A stretch of 7,837 nt of DNA from an uncultured Erysipelotrichaceae bacterium (lineage in GTDB: Bacteria; Bacillota_I; Bacilli_A; Erysipelotrichales; Erysipelotrichaceae). This document shows positions 6,330 through 7,837 of the stretch, one piece after another. How positions within the stretch are numbered: position 1 is the first letter of the stretch; every line of letters starts with the position of its first letter. Below the pieces are notes generated by a model. It saw only the letters and a list, made by a program, of their open reading frames with translations, made no database searches and had not been told where the DNA came from. The translations under genes were made by a program, and so were the position numbers. The stretch is from positions 1-7,837 of the forward strand of contig CADCPE010000034.1 of the NCBI GenBank assembly GCA_902803275.1. The letters run 5' to 3'.

Positions 6330-6815
6330 TTATAAGCCGTTCTTTCCTAACAGCTCAAGGAAGTTTTCTGTTTCGTTCATGGTCGTCAGTCTGCTGTTCA
6401 GAACGCCACCGCGCAGATCAGCAATCTGTCTGTAGATCTTGGCGTCATCTTCAGTAACGGCAATTGACTTTGTAACCATCTTATAGGTTGTTCCCTGAAT
6501 AGGTGCAGCATTACCAACGTTTACTTCTGCAACTTCAACGCCTGATTCCAGAATTGCCAAAGCATCAGATGGGAACTTGGCAATTACAAACATTGTCTCT
6601 TCAGGATGTTCTTTGGCATAGTTGATCGTTTCTTCAACCGAGAATACATAAACTGTATTTCCTCTGGCAGCCATAGGTAAAGCCATCTTCTGAATTGGAT
6701 CAGCTGCAACTTTATCATTGCATACGATGATCTTGTCAGCGCCAATTGCATTCATCCAGGTTACAGCAACCTGACCATGAATCAGTCTATTATCGATTCT
6801 TAAGTGTTTAATCAT
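6330..6815 (-). CDS. PTS mannose/fructose/sorbose-family IIB protein, standing alone
   Basis: Cytoplasmic phosphocarrier of the mannose-type phosphotransferase system. It takes phosphate from IIA on a histidine and passes it to the sugar as it enters through IIC/IID. The family signature LRIDNRLIHGQV spans residues 5-16, with His13 as the predicted phosphorylated residue. The 161-residue length is normal for a free-standing IIB domain. Downstream family-typical stretches include NVGNAAP and SIAVTEDD. No IIA, IIC or IID gene is seen in the window: the gene is monocistronic, with a terminator on each side and its own cre-controlled promoter. It may serve a transporter encoded elsewhere or act as a signalling subunit. 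The start ATG 6815-6813 has GGGGGA 11 bases upstream, a rather long spacing. The sugar cannot be assigned. Confidence 0.94.
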   Translation of the reverse strand: MIKHLRIDNRLIHGQVAVTWMNAIGADKIIVCNDKVAADPIQKMALPMAARGNTVYVFSVEETINYAKEHPEETMFVIAKFPSDALAILESGVEVAEVNVGNAAPIQGTTYKMVTKSIAVTEDDAKIYRQIADLRGGVLNSRLTTMNETENFLELLGKNGL

Positions 6816-6846
6816 TCTAGAATAAATCCCCCTACTCCATATAAAT

Positions 6847-6874
6847 ATTATAGCACTTGCTTAAGCGCTTACAA
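6847..6874 (-). promoter_or_regulatory. Strong extended -10 promoter of the PTS IIB gene
   Basis: On the minus strand TGCTATAAT (6855-6847) is a perfect extended -10. TTGTAA (6874-6869) lies 16 bases upstream as a fair -35. Transcription would begin near 6840, giving a leader of about 25 bases with the GGGGGA ribosome site. This is the best-formed promoter in the window. Confidence 0.75.
6860..6873. promoter_or_regulatory. cre-like catabolite operator over the PTS IIB -35
   Basis: Minus-strand TGTAAGCGCTTAAG matches the ideal Gram-positive catabolite-response element TGTAAGCGCTTACA at 12 of 14 positions, with the core palindrome TAAGCGCTTA (6862-6871) intact. It overlaps the -35 hexamer and the start of the spacer. 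From the known behaviour of CcpA, binding here would block polymerase, so the gene should be repressed when preferred sugars are plentiful. Inferred from sequence; no CcpA gene is in the window. Confidence 0.65.
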
Positions 6875-6889
6875 TAGGACACAGCAAAG

Positions 6890-6913
6890 AAAAAAGACGG
6901 GTCATGACCCGTC
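6890..6913 (-). terminator. Rho-independent terminator of fucO
   Basis: On the minus strand an 18-base perfect palindrome (6913-6896, GACGGGT arms around CATG) is followed by six T residues (6895-6890). It lies 24 bases after the fucO stop and just upstream of the PTS IIB promoter, so read-through from fucO into the IIB gene is limited. Confidence 0.9.
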
Positions 6914-6937
6914 CTGCATGTTTCAATTTAATGATTA

Positions 6938-7837
6938 TTACATCAGTTTTCTGAACATTTCTTCAAACTGTTCGATAGTTGCCGGTCTAGGATTTCCCGG
7001 TGCGCAGGCATCTGCTGCTGCAGATTCGCACAAGAACGGCAGATCTTCTTCCTTCAGCTTCTCCAGTTTGGTTGGAATTCCAACATCGACTGAAAGCTGT
7101 CTTACTGCATCGATAGCTGCCTTGCGGTATTCAGCCTGGCTCATGCCTGTCGTATCAACACCGAACGCTTCAGCAATGGCTTTGAATTTCTCACCGGTAT
7201 ATTCCTGGTTGAATTCCATAACGATCGGAAGCATCATTGCGCAGGCAACACCGTGAGGCGTGTCATAGACAGCACCCAATGTGTGAGCCATTGAGTGAGC
7301 GATTCCCAAACCGACATTTGAATATGCCATGGCGGTAACATACTGTGCCAGAGCCATTCCTTCTCTTCCGTCTGGATCGTTTTCAACAGCCTTTCTCAGG
7401 TTCTTGGCGATCAGCTGAATTGCTTCCAGGTTGAGCACATCAGCCAGTTCCCAGGCGGCTTTGGTTGTATAGCCTTCGATCGCGTGGGTAAGAGCATCCA
7501 TACCTGTAGAAGCTGTAAGTCCCTTCGGCATTGAAGCCATCATATCAGGGTCAACTATTGCGATATCAGGGATATCGTTAGGGTCTACGCAGACGAATTT
7601 CCTTCTCTTTTCTACATCGGTAACGACATAGTTGATAGTTGATTCGGCTCCGGTACCGCCGGTCGTCGGAACAGCGATCGTAAAGACTGTCCTGTTCTTT
7701 GTAGGTGAAAGGCCTTCAAGAGATCTGACATCATAGAATTCAGGGTTGTTGATGATGATGCCGATACCCTTGCCTGTATCCATTGATGATCCGCCACCGA
7801 TCGTGATCATGAAGTCAGCTCCTGATGCTTTATAGGC
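6938..7837 (-). CDS. fucO: Lactaldehyde reductase / 1,2-propanediol oxidoreductase, 5' end outside window
   Basis: Iron-dependent (group III) alcohol dehydrogenase. FucO reduces L-lactaldehyde to 1,2-propanediol with NADH during anaerobic use of fucose and rhamnose. The 299 visible residues include the GGGS dinucleotide motif (14-17 of the fragment), the FucO-like run NNPEFYDVRSLEGLSPT, KRRKFVCVDP, DALTHAIEGY and HSMAHTLGAVYDTPHG. The iron ligands Asp114, His118, His181 and His195 are spaced exactly as Asp196, His200, His263 and His277 in E. coli FucO, an offset of 82. About 82 N-terminal residues, and the start codon, are therefore missing to the right. The closeness to FucO is recalled, not aligned; a broader role such as ethanol/butanol dehydrogenase is possible. 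It is followed by its own terminator. Confidence 0.92.
   Translation of the reverse strand, partial: AYKASGADFMITIGGGSSMDTGKGIGIIINNPEFYDVRSLEGLSPTKNRTVFTIAVPTTGGTGAESTINYVVTDVEKRRKFVCVDPNDIPDIAIVDPDMMASMPKGLTASTGMDALTHAIEGYTTKAAWELADVLNLEAIQLIAKNLRKAVENDPDGREGMALAQYVTAMAYSNVGLGIAHSMAHTLGAVYDTPHGVACAMMLPIVMEFNQEYTGEKFKAIAEAFGVDTTGMSQAEYRKAAIDAVRQLSVDVGIPTKLEKLKEEDLPFLCESAAADACAPGNPRPATIEQFEEMFRKLM

Noticed and set aside
6832..6840. Two-codon reading frame (ATG GAG TAG) in the IIB leader, minus strand.
   Set aside because: It falls at the predicted transcription start and has no ribosome site; most likely chance.
6896..6913. Perfect 18-base palindrome considered as an operator.
   Set aside because: It is directly followed by six T residues on the minus strand after fucO, so a terminator stem explains it better.
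6804..7256. Plus-strand open frame of 150 codons.
   Set aside because: It runs across the IIB promoter, the cre site, the fucO terminator and the fucO coding region in antisense; no support.
1..7837. Defence system, phage, insertion sequence, CRISPR or mobile island.
   Set aside because: No transposase, integrase, nuclease, repeat array or attachment-site pattern was found; all genes look like ordinary metabolic or envelope genes.

Overview
The window looks like ordinary chromosome from a Bacillota (Firmicute) with moderate GC content, probably a gut fermenter. Erysipelotrichales or a related group is my guess, not something shown. The reasons are strong purine-rich Shine-Dalgarno (SD) sites, short hairpin-plus-T terminators, a CcpA-type cre site over a promoter, a mannose-family PTS IIB protein, an FucO-type alcohol dehydrogenase and a Gram-positive-style lipoprotein. 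No rRNA, tRNA, CRISPR array, transposase, integrase or phage gene was seen. Every gap between genes is under about 125 bases.

Layout, left to right. (1) Positions 1-854, minus strand: nagA (N-acetylglucosamine-6-phosphate deacetylase), cut off by the window edge at its 3' end. (2) A 78-base divergent promoter region, then a plus-strand four-helix membrane protein of unknown function (933-1478). It ends at a two-way terminator shared with the convergent unit that follows. (3) Minus-strand pair, 2983 down to 1500: a Gfo/Idh/MocA-family sugar-type oxidoreductase followed 20 bases later by a second unknown four-helix membrane protein. (4) A second 78-base divergent promoter region, then a plus-strand pair (3062-5021): a Cof-type HAD phosphatase and, 10 bases later, a compact ceramidase-like metallohydrolase with no signal peptide, closed by a terminator. 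(5) A plus-strand single-gene unit for a 372-residue lipoprotein (5136-6254), ending at a second two-way terminator. (6) A minus-strand single gene for a PTS IIB protein (6330-6815), with a clear extended -10 promoter and a cre-like operator over the -35. (7) The end of an upstream minus-strand fucO (lactaldehyde/1,2-propanediol oxidoreductase), with its own terminator; its N-terminal part of about 82 residues lies beyond the window.

The common theme is carbohydrate use. NagA, the MocA-type dehydrogenase, the HAD sugar-phosphate-type phosphatase, the PTS IIB and FucO all fit sugar uptake, processing and fermentation. However, they sit in at least six separate transcription units, so the window is a set of small independent units and not one pathway operon. 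I see no convincing novel multi-gene system. The best points for a second look are the solitary cre-controlled IIB gene, the HAD plus intracellular ceramidase-like pair, the two unnamed membrane proteins, the unnamed lipoprotein, and the start-site ambiguity of the HAD gene.
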